From contig BSBN01001225.1 of NCBI GenBank assembly GCA_027924645.1, positions 15,270,001 through 15,334,000 on the forward strand: a stretch of 64,000 nucleotides of DNA, read 5' to 3'. This document shows positions 20,641 to 31,820 of this stretch, piece after piece (the stretch's first letter is position 1; each line of letters starts with the position of its first letter). The notes beneath the pieces are model-generated. The model was given only the letters and a program-made list of their open reading frames with translations, was not told where the DNA came from and did no database searches. Source of the DNA: Cunninghamia lanceolata (lineage: Eukaryota; Streptophyta; Pinopsida; Cupressales; Cupressaceae). The position numbers were made by a program, and so were the translations under genes.

Positions 20641-21830
20641 GAACATGTGTTTTCTTTGTGCAAACCTGGGAAAACTTTTTCGTTGAAGACGACATCCCGA
20701 CTGCGAGTGACCTTTTTGGCAACGAGATCCTACAACTTGAATCCATACTGATCCTCGCCATACCCAACAAAGATACACTTCTACGACTTGGGATCCAATT
20801 TGGATCGTTTCTCAAGAGGAATAAGAGCAAATGCTTCACATCCAAACACCCGTAGATGACTATAAGAAATACGCTTGCCCATCCACCTTTCCTCGGGAAT
20901 GTCAAGATTTAACCGAGATGAGGGAGCTTGATTAATGAGGTAAACTGTTGTGTTGCAAGCTTCTGCCCAGAACTCTTTTCCCAGTCCAGCATTGGAAAGC
21001 ATACACCGTGCTTTTTCCAAAATATTCTGTTTAACCTCTCCGCAGCCCTATTTTCTTGCGGTGTATAAGGAACAACTTTGATTCTTCGAATACCATTGTC
21101 AGTACAAAAACTATCAAACTCTAGTGAACAAAATTCGCCGCCATTGTCAGTTTGCAAACACTTGATATTATGCCCACTTTGATTTTCAACTAGAGCTTTT
21201 AAAATTTTGAACTTGCTGAACACTTCAGATTTTTTATTAAGCATAAAAATCCAAACTTTCCTAGTGCAATCATTAAGAAAAGTTAAAAAATAATTAGCAC
21301 CTCTAAGAGAAGTTACTTCAGTTGGCCCAAAAACATTTGAATAAACCAGCTCTAAAGGTGAGGTGTTCTTCTCATGACCTATCTTTGTGAAGCTGATCCG
21401 CTTCTACTTGCCGTAGAGACAATGTTGGCAAAAATTCAAATCCACGGATTTCAACCCCAGTAGTTGTTCTCTTTTGATCATGACTTCAAGACCTTTTCTA
21501 CTCATATGTCCAAGCCATTGGTGCCACAGCTCGGTTTCACTGTCCGTCACTGTCATAGCAGCTCCCATTTGAGAGTCATTCTCAAAAACATATAAACTGC
21601 CCTCTCTATTTCCTTTGGCAATCTACATGACACCTTTAGTAACCTTCCATGAATCTGGATAGAAGGTAGTATTGCAGCCTTGTGAGAACAATTGGGTTAT
21701 AGAAATCAGATTCTTTTTCAGTTTTGGGACATGCCTAACATCTTGCAAAAGCCATTTGCTTCCATTTTTGGATTGTAGGAGAACATCACCTTTACCAATG
21801 ATGTCCAATGAATTGTTATCCCCCAAGTAG
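20641..21830 (-). pseudogene. integrase of copia element 1, frameshifted
   Basis: Read down the minus strand: VYLGDNNSLDIIGKGDVLL and VRHVPKLKKNLISI (protease-integrase spacer), the pre-integrase zinc motif ELWHQWLGHMSRKGLEVM, then the core with CLQTDNGGEFCS and PYTPQENRAAERLNR. It continues with a host-acquired-looking VFGCEAFALIPLEKRSKLDPKS region. Stops lie at 21842, 21623 and about 21402, and a frameshift near 20990-21000 moves the end to another frame. Confidence 0.85.
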
Positions 21831-21841
21831 ACCTTCTCGAA

Positions 21842-22762
21842 CTATCCTCCTTGATAATTAGAGAAGGCATCCGTGCAAGAGGTGGCATGAAAGGATGCAC
21901 CTGAATCTAGAACCCATGAATCTGAAGTGGTTTCACTTACGGACAAAACTAAAATATTATCACCCTTGTCATAAACAGCATTGACCTCACTGTCTTTAAC
22001 CTTCTCTTGCGCCTTCTTATAGGAATAACAATTTTTCTTGGTGTGACCGGGCTTACCGCAGAACCAACAGTCACCAACTCTACCTCTGGATTTTGACCTC
22101 TTCGCTGATTTTGATCTTCTTCTGTTATTGTCTTTGCCTCTATTCTGAGGCCTTCCTCTACTAACAACGGTTAAGGCTTCACCGGAAGATATTTCTTGGT
22201 TCTTTCTACGCATATCTTCACTAAGGAGTGTAGCTGCTACATTATCAAACACCAATTTTGTTTTGGTTGAAGCTGAAGTACTTATGGCCATCACGACACC
22301 TTCCCAGCTGTTGGGCAATGAGCATAGCAACAAAATTGCTTTAATTTCATCTTCCAACTTTATCTCCACCGAAGTCAGTTGGGTAAGTAAGGTATTAAAC
22401 TCATTCAAATGGTTTGACATGATTCCGCCTTCTTTCATTTTCAGGTTATAAAGCTTTTTCATAATAAAAACTTTATTGGATGCTGAAGCCATCTCATACA
22501 TCTTACAAAGTTTATCCCACAACTCCTTCGAAGTCTTCTCCGCTGAAACATTAAACAACACATTGCTGGACAGCGAGAGGAAAATCATAGCTCTTGCCTT
22601 CTTATCCATCTTGTCCCACTCTTCATTCGTCATTGAGCTTGGCTTCTTTGCTGACCCTTCAAGCGCGAGTGAGAGGTCTTGTTTTATCAGCAAAGACTCC
22701 ATATGTACTTTCCACAGTCCAAAAGTCTGACCGGAGAACTTCTCAATCTTCGGTTCTTCCAT
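21842..22762 (-). pseudogene. gag and protease start of copia element 1
   Basis: The ATG at 22760-22762 (MEEPKIEKFSG) opens an undisturbed frame. Gag holds the copia UBN2-type core (WDKMDKKARAMIFLSLS, ELWDKLCKMY, NHLNEFNTLLTQL), a basic Ser/Arg stretch and the zinc knuckle CWFCGKPGHTKKNC. The protease follows with the active-site motif SWVLDSGASFHAT. A TAG at 21842-21844 ends the frame 17 residues later, where the polyprotein should continue. Confidence 0.92.
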
Positions 22763-22814
22763 GGCTCGAAAATCTAACACCGATTTTCGCAATCAACTAT
22801 ACCGTCACCGTACA

Positions 22815-22826
22815 GCTCTGATACCA
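22815..22826 (-). other. primer binding site (initiator Met tRNA) of copia element 1
   Basis: Minus strand TGGTATCAGAGC, two bases inside the 5' LTR. This is the complement of the 3' end of plant initiator Met tRNA. Confidence 0.95.
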
Positions 22827-22828
22827 AT

Positions 22829-23108
22829 TGTTAGGACTGAAAGTAGAACTCAATTGCAGAAAGAGAGAAGTAAAAACAGCGCACAGATGTAATTAGAAAG
22901 CAAACAGAAATAAGACACCAAATTTATCGTGGTTCACCAAACTTGGCTACATCCACACTGAGCAGAGAAATTGTTATTGATATTGAATTATGTTTTACAA
23001 TGAGATATCAAGCATATATAATGCTTCGTTATACATCACAAGAGGAATGTGAAAGGACAAGCAATTGGCGGGAAAAATAATGTGTCCGTTGGTCTTCATT
23101 TCCTTATA
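22829..23108 (-). repeat. 5' LTR of copia element 1
   Basis: 280 bp. The outer dinucleotide reads TA instead of CA on the plus strand (CCTTATA), a single change relative to the partner LTR. Confidence 0.95.
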
Positions 23109-23295
23109 GTATAGGCGAGAGGATTGAGTTAGGTCTAATTGTTGATATAATACTTGAGGTCCTGTGGGCATAGGATTTAGTGTTTCATTATATTTGTTCT
23201 ATATATTGTTAATGATAATTCCAGATGTAAAGCAAAAAATGACCAAATGCTGAACACAACTACTTATAATTGAATAAAATGTATTTTCTAGATCT

Positions 23296-23710
23296 AAAAA
23301 GCAACAAATCATGTGATGCCACATGGGTGCATCAACAAAACATGATTTAATGCACAACTATTATAACTTAATGCACAACTATCAGTCTACCCTTCTTTGG
23401 TGAGTCTTTTTGGACACCTCAACAGAAAACATTGTTGATGTGGCATCATATTTGATGATGTGGACTTGAAACCTTAGTTATAAGCAGGGGCCTTGCCAAG
23501 TAAGCTATTGTAAAAATTTCAGAGTAATTTGAAATTGCCACGTATGATTTTGAGAGGCACAAAGTTAGGGTGCTCAACTACTGGGTCTTCTCCCCTATTT
23601 TTGTTGAGGTGTCATAAAATATAAAGAAAAAAAATGTTAATCCAATATTTCTATATTATATCATTTTCTTTTAGTGCGCCTATGTGGCATCACATGATTT
23701 GTTTTTTTTT
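23296..23710. mobile_element. MITE-like element, 415 bp with ~36-bp terminal inverted repeats
   Basis: The left end contains CAAATCATGTGATGCCACAT. The right end is its complement, ATGTGGCATCACATGATTTG, a 20-base perfect pair within ~36-bp arms that continue imperfectly on both sides. No ORF inside. This is the size and structure of a miniature inverted-repeat transposable element. A clear target duplication was not found, so the superfamily is open. Confidence 0.65.
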
Positions 23711-25075
23711 TCTAATGTGATTTGTTCTAATGAGTTCATTCTGTTTAATTATTAGGAATAATAGTCAATAGTTTGTGCTTTGAAGTCACAACTAATAGTG
23801 TTATAGTATTAAAAAACATAGTCTTTTAATGATGAGATTCCCAAGTCGATCAAAGGACAAATATGTAAATTAACAAGATATGTAGAATATTCAAATGAAA
23901 TTCTAGATTAAAATACAAATGAACATTTGAATAGAGTGGAAGACTTTGCAATGCAAATGTATTGTATTAGAGAGAAATGTTTATTGCATAATAACGTGTG
24001 TGTAGTAGAGTTGTTGGCTAGGTTCTTCTCTATACATGGCAAGTATTTATACAAGCTGTCATCAACTAGGCCCTCAAACAATATGTTGATAGACCTGTCA
24101 CACATGCATGGTGCACTTTACATGTGAACACGATGGTGCCATGTGTCAAATTCATATGGTGTCATTCGTAGCGTAGATTTGCCAATTATATCACTTGAAA
24201 CACAAGAGTAGGTGACACGAAGGTTGTCACATGTTGGATGTGTATGGTGTTGAACTGGGCTATAATTGGGTGAGCACATGTGTGCCCATGTGGATGGTCA
24301 CGTTTTACAAGTGAGCAGCGTTATTCTTTAACTTGACATTCCTTGTGACTAAATTGTTGGTTGGAAGATTAATATTTAAAATTAAGTCTCTTGTTCAAAA
24401 AACAAATAATCATCGCTTTACACTATTATTTTTGACAAATGTCTACATCACTTTTCATTGTTATTGTTTGATTTCTCAATTTTGTAAGAAAAAATTATTG
24501 TTACAAAGTTAATAAGTACAAACATTGTGCATTATTCATTAGCTATTTGTGTAAAATACTTGTAGCATGTTGTAAAACATTTTTCATGTTAGTGGAAAAA
24601 AAACTCTGGGAAATATTTTGAAAAAGATAAGTTTTGGGGAAGCAATGAGCAGCCATCTCAATCATCATCCACCTTTGCATCATCAAGCTTGTTAGTAGTT
24701 TTTCTAAATACAGTTACATCTATTTTTTACTTCCATTTGAGAATGTGTCTCTTTTACATTACATTCCTTGTGGAAAACATGACATTTCTACTTGGAAGAA
24801 CCTCTTATGAGTAGTACAACTTCATTATCTTTGGAAATGTATTAGATTCTCATTGTCTTTAGATATTGATTTTATATGGATGAATAAATTGTGCCAAAAG
24901 AGATCTTTGAGATTGACCCTAATAGATGAGTCAAATAGACACATCCACATGTATATATGTGCCCCTAACTTTCCTATCGGCTCATCCCTTACATCCTTAA
25001 GAGGTGCAAGTGCTAGTTATTTAAAAAGGTATGCAAGTTTTAACATACACATGTCCACTTACCCTCTACTTAAAT

Positions 25076-25178
25076 ATCATCCACTTCAATGGTCAAACAG
25101 TCAATATCATTCACAACAAAAAGTGGTAAATATTTGTCCTATTTTTATTGGCCAAAATTGACAGTTGAAGTGGATGAT
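25076..25178. mobile_element. short MITE-like element, ~103 bp
   Basis: ATCATCCACTTCAATGGTCA at the left and TTGACAGTTGAAGTGGATGA at the right form a nearly perfect inverted repeat about 21 bases long. The interior ATTTTTATTGGCCAAAATTG and TGGTCAAACAGTCAAT recur in the diverged copy at 11379-11497. Confidence 0.6.
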
Positions 25179-25996
25179 AATTAAGAATAACTGTCCACTT
25201 ACAGGGATAGAATTTGTTCTTCAACAAACCCACATCAGGCTTCAAACATTCTACATTGAAATTTACCAAACAGGCTCAAATAACTGGCATACAGGCTGGT
25301 GTACATGCACTTCAAACTCTGGAATGAATCTAAACCAAGTTATATTGCCCCCTTATTTGAGCTTCTTTAATGGAAGCCTTCTACATCGTTTTCTGTTCTG
25401 AGGATAAAAATGAGACCTGAAATTTTGAAATTACACAGGACTTTGACTTGTGAAATCCTGCTCTGCAGATTTGAAATCCATAATAATGCGTGGTTGTTGG
25501 ATACTTGTTAGATGATTAAATATTGTCCAATCTCTTTATCAAATCAATGGCAGGACCATACAGTGATGATTTAAAAGCAGATCTACTACTTAAATACTCA
25601 ATGGTATACAGTGACCATGTACATTTTTTTTTAAGATCACTTGTCATTTGTCTGTGTTGTTTTTGAAGTCAATGTATTCCTCTAAAAAGATATGCATAAA
25701 TATATTCAGGCAAGATTACAATTTCTCGGAAACAAGCCTCTACTGGGCATAACACTCCTTTGGAATTAAACTCCTCTGAACTACAGAGAAGTCAACCCCA
25801 AATGAAGCACAGTCCTATTAATACATAATTCCATTTCAAGAACACAACATACATGATGGAGTCCATTATCCACTCATCTAATTGAAAAAGAAAATTAAGA
25901 AAAAGGAAGAAAGCATAGATATTAACTACTTCCAACAGAATATTATTTTGAAAGATCTTTCCCAAGGTAGGAAAAAAGCCCGTTCTTCTGAATTTT

Positions 25997-28900
25997 CTAC
26001 TTCCACCTCTCATCTTTCATGAAGTCGAACAAAGGAGAGCTTGACCTCCATTGTGGGAGTTGAAGGCTGCTGTATTGTTCCCACCAAATCATGAAGCTAC
26101 TCTCCTTTAAGAAAACCTCTGCAGAAAGAGTCTTGTCTCTGATCATACCCCAAATATAATTTTCAAACTCTTGGCTTTCTTGCAGTGGAGTATTCATGAC
26201 TTGATGTTGGTCTTGCTCTTGCGGGAGACTTTTCAATACTTGAAGAGCCTCTTCTACACGAGCCCAAAGACAGGAGTCCAGAGTTAAAGATGCAAACTTT
26301 GTGCGTTCCTTTTTATCTCTACCAATTCGAGTTTGGTCTTTTTCTGTCATCCATTTCTCCAGAACTATGTGACGGTGGGGTCTCACCCCAACAAAGAGAT
26401 AGCTTTTCTTGTCCTTCCGTGTACAATAGTAGTATTTAATGTCCAGAGGCTCTACAAGTCGTCTATATGCAGTGCCTGCGTTGATCCATTTATTTTGAAA
26501 TCGGAAGTCACTGGGCAATACATGCTTCTCCTCCATGTCAACAATATCATCCCAGAATTTTTCCAAACTATCTCTAGCTAAATTTACTTCAGACTCTGGC
26601 TTTTCAACATCATGTCTGACTTTGAAAGTATCGTAGTAGCCAGGGCCCTTCTTACAACTTTCTTTGTACCATTCCACCTGTGCCATATGACTTTGGCTAT
26701 TGCTCAAATCCTTATTTAGTTTCTCAATGTTCGTATCTTTCTCTTTTTTCACCTCTTCAGCTTTTCTGAGTGCACCTAGTGCATCTTCGTTCTGCTTAGA
26801 AATTTTTAAAAGAAAAAAATCATCAATCTTTTTGTCTAAACAGAGGAAACAACATCAAGAGGAGAGAAAGCAGAGAACTAAGAGACTAACAAAGTTAGGG
26901 AAATAAATGTTAAACGGGAACAACTAATGAATGCAGTTCGACAGAGGTTGGGAGGTTATGATGCAGCCCTGGTCTGCAACCTACAATGGTCTGAAATAAC
27001 TCTGTTCTGGAACCTGCAAATTAAACCCCTGAAGAAAAAAAAATCCTCTGTCCAATATCCATACCCGTTAGAATCAACTCATTCTCGTATTCTCGTATCC
27101 TAAAGAATCATAGTAATAGGAAGGCTACGATTAACTGCCAGAATATAACTCTACTAATTTATTAATTCTGGAAACCCAAATGACGGTAAATCCATACACA
27201 AAATAACAGCCCATGAAATGGGCATTCACAACTTGAAAGTGAAAACAACTCTCCCCAGAAGCAGCGTACACAACCAGTAGCACCACGGTAAAATTAAAAC
27301 CCCCTTACTCATTCCTAACCCTATTAACCAAAAACTAATAACAGTGCCCTCGAACGAAAACTATCTTTCTTTATTAAAACCCAAAACTAACTCTGTCTAT
27401 TCCTGTAGCTTTTTCCCTTCTTCTCCAACTACTTCCTGTAATCTCTGGATGCAGTAAAACACCTGTCCTACAGTCAAAGAGATCGTGAGAGGAAACAGAG
27501 TCCCAAACTGTCTTCTCGTTGACAACTGCCAAACAATCCAAACTCCCAACAACACCAAATAATGGTTGTTGTTCCCTGACTTCTAAAGCAGATGAACTAA
27601 CTGCATTTGTTAGCAACAAAAACAAACTAGATTTATGAGGTTGGGGACGAAATCTTCAAAGCAGATGCTTCGCATCAGGTTAGCCAAAGTCTCGCTAGTA
27701 GTAAGTAGAAGCTGTGATCTTTGTGTGGCATATAAACATCATTTTGATTTTTGAGTTAGTGAATACATAAGGATTAGACACAACTCAATCTTATTAGGTG
27801 TCAACATTTAGAGAATGGTTGGAGGTAAGGCTATTGGTAAAAGAGTCTGGCAGGTAGGTTAAAAATTACACCAAATCACGATGGAATCACCATTTCTAAT
27901 CGGATCCAGTTCAACAGTACCTCATATTGCTTGCCTTCACATCTAAATCTTAATAGTAAGATAGTCATTTTTGCTTTTTCACATGCCATATGCTTTTGCC
28001 TATTTTTCCAGCTACAAAATTTGGATTTCAAGTGTTCACTTTGCAAAAATCTACTGATAATGAAATATATGAAAAAGTCAGTTTCTGGATATTGTGTCTA
28101 TGTTATGCACTTGTAGAGCATTGAATTACGCAACTATGATAAATACAAAAGAAAGCAGAAATAATGAGATTACCTGAGCTCCAACGCCCATTGCTTCTAA
28201 TTCCAGTGCTATTCCCATCTCGAAGGTGTCGTCTGGGACAAAGTTCGTAAGTGTTGTATTTAGCAACTCTTCCTCGAGATCTTCCAACACATTGATATGA
28301 CCATAATCTGTGTGATTTGAAACACAGGTGTGTGCAAGTTGATCAAAAGGCATTCCTTGCATAGTGAAATGCAGCATCTTCAGGACAGCTTCAGAGTCAT
28401 CAATACAAGCTGCACCTTGCTTTGAACAAAACATATAAGTACCAAAGGGTCTATACGGGCTTCTAAGACCAGATTCTCCTGGGTCTTTATTTGCTATTGT
28501 AGATGTGCACTGTAGGACTTTCTCAAGAAGAGTTTTGCAATCTTTTTGTATAGAACGATGTGATACAGCATCATCATGAACACCCATTAAGCTTCTCCAG
28601 TAAGGCCCAATTGCATTCAAAGGCTCCGCAATTGATTCAAATGGTGCAAGGAGCATCCTCGGAACAATATCATACTTGGAGATAACATGAAAAAAGTTTC
28701 CCATCCAATCTTCATGCCCAATTACCTCTCCAAGTATAGCATCTCCCACCAAAGGAGAACCAAATGTAATGCAAAAATAAGATATGTCTCTTACCCTCTT
28801 TTGCAGAAACCAGAGAGTGGCCAGGATTGCAACTGCACCTCCCATGGAATGGCCCACAAATATAATGACCTTGAAATCTTGCATCTGATGAAACAAACAA

Positions 28901-30183
28901 ATAAATGGCATTACTTATATTTACACCACTTAGATCTCTACATGGCATCTCATGAAAAAAACAAATAAATGGCATATGATGAAGATCCATTTCAAATCTC
29001 TCCATCAAAATTTTGAGTGATCTGATGTAAACCCTCCCTGACTTAACCAAAACAAAATATTGCTTGATATTCCCTAATTCATAAGAATATGAAACTTGAA
29101 ATTTACAAATATTGCAGGCACAACAACATACTACTGAAATGCAAGCATTAGGTCACAACAATATGGGGCTACTGGAGCATACAAATATTGTGGACTGTTC
29201 TGCATAATGATGCATGTCTAACAGCCTAGTCACTCGCTTCAATTGCAGTTGTATTTAAATAGGCCAATTCCTTTTCCTTATCAGTACCAAGAAGTAATTG
29301 TTGGTTAGGTGAGAGAGAACTTAAGTTAATGCATGTGCTAAATGCCTTGTAAAATTACAAAACTTGTAATTGCATTAATTTTCTGGTTAGAAAGATCTTA
29401 GTTGGTGGCTATAGGCGAATTAGATTTAAGGAATGCAATAACAGGGATCCCACATCACAGAGCAACTTTTCAGTTAAAAAAAACAGAGCCTATTTACCTT
29501 TTTGAAATCTGCACTTTTCAAAATACGCAGGAATCGTTTGAAAGCCCCCTTGTGAACAGTTGCCAGCTTATCATCATCACCCTTGAAGAAGACAGGAAAG
29601 ATTTTCTCATCCATATTGCACTCTCCAAATTCGCTGTCCTCTACAGAAAATGAAGGGAAGGTGACATATGCTACACCTTCATCTTCTTTCAGATGAAAAG
29701 TATCTACATTACTTTTCGAAACATTACATATCTCTTCCCAGGCCTTGTGCAGGATCCCGCAAGAAGTAATCAAATCTGCTAGTTCCCGACCAACACTGAA
29801 CCTGTAACAATAATTCTACAAATTAGCACCTCCTGGGCATTATGTAAATCAATTCTTATCTAGTTAAAGCCCCTTAAATTACAGAGATAAGGTTCAAAAT
29901 CTATTACAGACTAATGCTTTTTTGGTAAAATCCGCCTAAAATCTCAAAAGAAGATTCAGATTTCTACTGTCTCTTGAGCACCCAATAACAATTCTAACTG
30001 TTTTTCTACCAAGCTCGTCTCTCACTTCCATTACATCTAGTTTCATGAGGCCTACCAATCCTTTCTCAATCAGTTAACAACAGAAGCACGACAGTTTGCA
30101 CGGATATGTCTTAAAACGTGTAATCTAAATGAGAACTCACAAGCTCATAATTACCTTGATGTGGTCTGCAAATATGAATCCAT
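25997..30183 (-). CDS. SAG101-like: EDS1/PAD4/SAG101-family lipase-like immune regulator, four exons, closest to SAG101
   Basis: Exons (minus strand): 30183-30155, 29801-29498, 28884-28174 and 26791-25997. All introns are GT-AG and the phases agree, giving 612 residues, a normal length for the family. The N-terminal lipase-like domain has FSVGRELADLITSCGILHKAW (residues 11-31), the nucleophile elbow GHSMGG (Ser124), KYDIVPR (Asp183) and a His in NHTDYGH (His302 or His307), matching the known triad positions of EDS1. Residue 349 onward is the helical EP domain: WYKESCKKGPGYYDTFK, FRFQNKWINAGTAYRRLVEPLDI, LDSCLWARVEEAL, SAEVFLKESSFMIWW and a SPLFDFM end. In angiosperms these proteins form EDS1-PAD4 and EDS1-SAG101 heterodimers that act downstream of TIR-type NLR receptors. 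The EP motifs (VLEKW, ESSFMxWW, the C-terminal end) favour SAG101 over EDS1 or PAD4, but paralogue assignment needs a tree. No stop or frameshift is present, so it is probably functional. Confidence 0.88.
26792..28173 (-). other. third intron of the SAG101-like gene (1382 bp)
   Basis: Donor CAG|GTAATC at 28174/28173, acceptor CTAAGCAG|A at 26792/26791, phase 0. It contains an 83-codon minus-strand ORF (27625-27374) that starts at TTG and has no recognised motif. It separates the lipase-like from the EP domain. Confidence 0.75.
28885..29497 (-). other. second intron of the SAG101-like gene, with a duplicated acceptor region
   Basis: Donor AAG|GTAAAT at 29498/29497 and acceptor TTCATCAG|ATG at 28885/28884. 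On the plus strand GCATCTGATGAAACAAAC at 28881 and GCATCTCATGAAAAAAAC at 28946 are two copies of the acceptor region 65 bases apart. The upstream copy reads GAG instead of CAG and so lacks the splice acceptor. Confidence 0.75.
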
Positions 30184-30230
30184 AGTTTGAAAACTCCTGC
30201 TTGCTTAGGATTTGAGCTCTTATGAGAATG

Positions 30231-30242
30231 TCTTTTATAAAG
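30231..30242 (-). promoter_or_regulatory. probable TATA box of the SAG101-like gene
   Basis: Minus strand CTTTATAAAAGA, about 50 bases upstream of the ATG at 30183. A second TTTATAAA lies at about 30257-30264. If used, the 5' UTR would be only some 20 bases long. Confidence 0.5.
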
Positions 30243-30329
30243 CGATCATTGTTCGTTTTATAAATGACAATGGTGGGTGATATCCTGGAAGGATGTGAGC
30301 AGCATCAAAAAAAACTATAGAAATAAATT

Positions 30330-30640
30330 CTCCAAGTCAAGGTCAGGAGGAAAGAATAAGGAAATGGGAACGATCAAGGTACTATGCAGCCACGTCAATA
30401 TTTTGTTAATATTGTAAGTGACTTTTGTTTTATTGATTTTACCAGTCAACATATAACAAACAAAGATTAGTCAAGGTGAGGAGGAAGTTAAGGTCGGGAG
30501 GAAAGAATAGGGAAATGAGAACGATCAAGGTAGATTTTGTTAATATCGTCGAGTGACTTTTGTTTTATTGATGAAGTTGAATGGACAAAGAGTATACTAA
30601 GTGGAAAGTAATCAATTATTCATGCACCTAAGATGATTCG
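30330..30640 (-). promoter_or_regulatory. tandemly duplicated upstream region with W-box cores
   Basis: GGAGGAAAGAATA(A/G)GG and GAACGATCAAGGTA recur with a 151-base spacing (30342 and 30493). Minus-strand TTGAC cores (the W box bound by WRKY factors) lie at 30335-30340, 30393-30398, 30444-30449 and 30469-30474. Three of them are TTGACT. W boxes in the promoter of a defence gene would fit WRKY control, but occupancy is inference. Confidence 0.45.
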
Positions 30641-30699
30641 TGCTCTAGGTTGCTAAAAAGATGTAAGATATTTCTCCTCTCAATAAAAAATATATGGAA

Positions 30700-31290
30700 T
30701 TTTTACTAGTCAACATATAACAAACAAAAATTAGTCCTTGTCAAGTGGCACTTGGTCTATTGGTAAAGTTGAATGGCCCACAATATTGGTAACATTGAAT
30801 GGCTCACAAAGAGCCCGCTAGGATCAAGTCTTGCTAAGTGCAAAGCCTTGTTCATGCATGTTTTGGCATGCCAACGTATCAGAATGACAAATGTTTCCCT
30901 ACTTGAAAGATAGTTAGCCTCAAGAGTCTTCATTAGGTTTGTAATCAACAAAAGTACTTAGAATATCCAAGATGATTTGTGCTCTAGGTTGTTAAAAAGA
31001 TGTAAAATATTTATCTACTCAATAAAAAATATATTATTATGGAGTTTTTACTAGTCAACATATAACAAACAAAAATTAAAGTCCTTGTCAAGTGGCTCTT
31101 GGTCTATTGGTAAAGTTGAATGGCTCACAAAGAGCTCACTAAGATCAAGTCTTGCTAAGTGCAAAGACCTATTCATGCATGTTTTGGAATGCCAACGTGT
31201 TGGAATGGCAAATGTTTCCCTACTTGAAAGATAGTTAGTCTCAAGAGTTTTCGTTAGGTTTGCAAACAACAAAAGTACTTAGAATGCCTA
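30700..31290 (+). repeat. two tandem ~340-bp units with tRNA-like A and B boxes (SINE-like)
   Basis: Each unit begins TTACTAGTCAACATATAACA (30703 and 31044) and continues with TTGGTCTATTGGTAAAG, like a tRNA A box, then GGATCAAGTCTTGC or AGATCAAGTCTTGC, like a B box. In the second unit the boxes are about 40 bases apart, normal for a pol III internal promoter. The first unit has an extra 25-base duplication between them. The units end with AAAGTACTTAGAAT. The two minus-strand ORFs (64 and 73 codons) are related shadows. Confidence 0.5.
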
Positions 31291-31489
31291 AGTAGGAGAG
31301 CGCTTGGCAGTCCTGTTCAAGGGGCTCCAGTGGAATACTAAGAGTCACAAACAAGGTTTAATGATTTACAATGATGAAATCGATTACGAATGACCTTCAA
31401 TCAAAACTCAAACAAAACCCTTCATTCTTCTAACATATCATCGGCATATCCATCTTGTCATCACTTTCTTCATTGACTGTGGCTCATTA
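31291..31489. other. junction between the SINE-like repeats and gypsy element B
   Basis: No ORF and no clear LTR end. The 5' LTR and gag of element B are not recognisable and may be lost. Confidence 0.4.
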
Positions 31490-31820
31490 TGCTTTGGTGC
31501 GCCTGCCTCATTAAAATCAATTACTTCATAAACACGTTCTGTTCTTTTCTTATATCACTATCCACTTTTTCTCAAAGAGTTGTTGACAATGATGTTCCAT
31601 TTCAAGCATATGATGGTAACTTAGCTCTTCCCTCTCCTAAAATTACTCCTACTTATGAGGGTATTTTGGCTCTAGAGGATGAAATCATTGACACATTACT
31701 TTACCTTCTCTTCATTTGGATGATCTCTCTTCTAGAGATGAGGCATTAGTAGATGTTCAACATATCACTTCTACTTCTACCACATTTCCATAGTCCATGA
31801 TGATCTCCCTCCTTTAGTCG

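Larger units (their letters stand above)
17767..23108 (-). mobile_element. full-length Ty1/copia retrotransposon (element 1), 5342 bp
   Basis: Complete structure on the minus strand: 5' LTR (22829-23108), primer site for initiator Met tRNA, gag, protease, integrase, reverse transcriptase, RNase H, purine tract AAGTGGGAGA (18047-18056) and 3' LTR (17767-18046). Both LTRs are 280 bp and differ by eight substitutions on hand comparison (about 3%), so the insertion is moderately recent. The 5-bp target duplication is intact. The coding region carries at least six nonsense codons plus frameshifts, so it cannot make a full polyprotein. Confidence 0.95.
23109..25790. other. intergenic DNA with two inverted-repeat elements
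   Basis: Apart from the elements at 23296-23710 and 25076-25178 I see no gene. ORFs at 23908-24127, 24853-25161 and 25165-25401 lack recognisable motifs and show no coding-like composition. Confidence 0.5.

Noticed and set aside
25792..26013. Minus-strand ORF overlapping the end of the SAG101-like gene
   Set aside because: It overlaps the last exon in another frame and covers the 3' untranslated part; a shadow.
27374..27625. 83-codon minus-strand ORF inside the third intron of the SAG101-like gene
   Set aside because: It starts at TTG, has no recognised motif, and consistent splicing of the host gene removes it.
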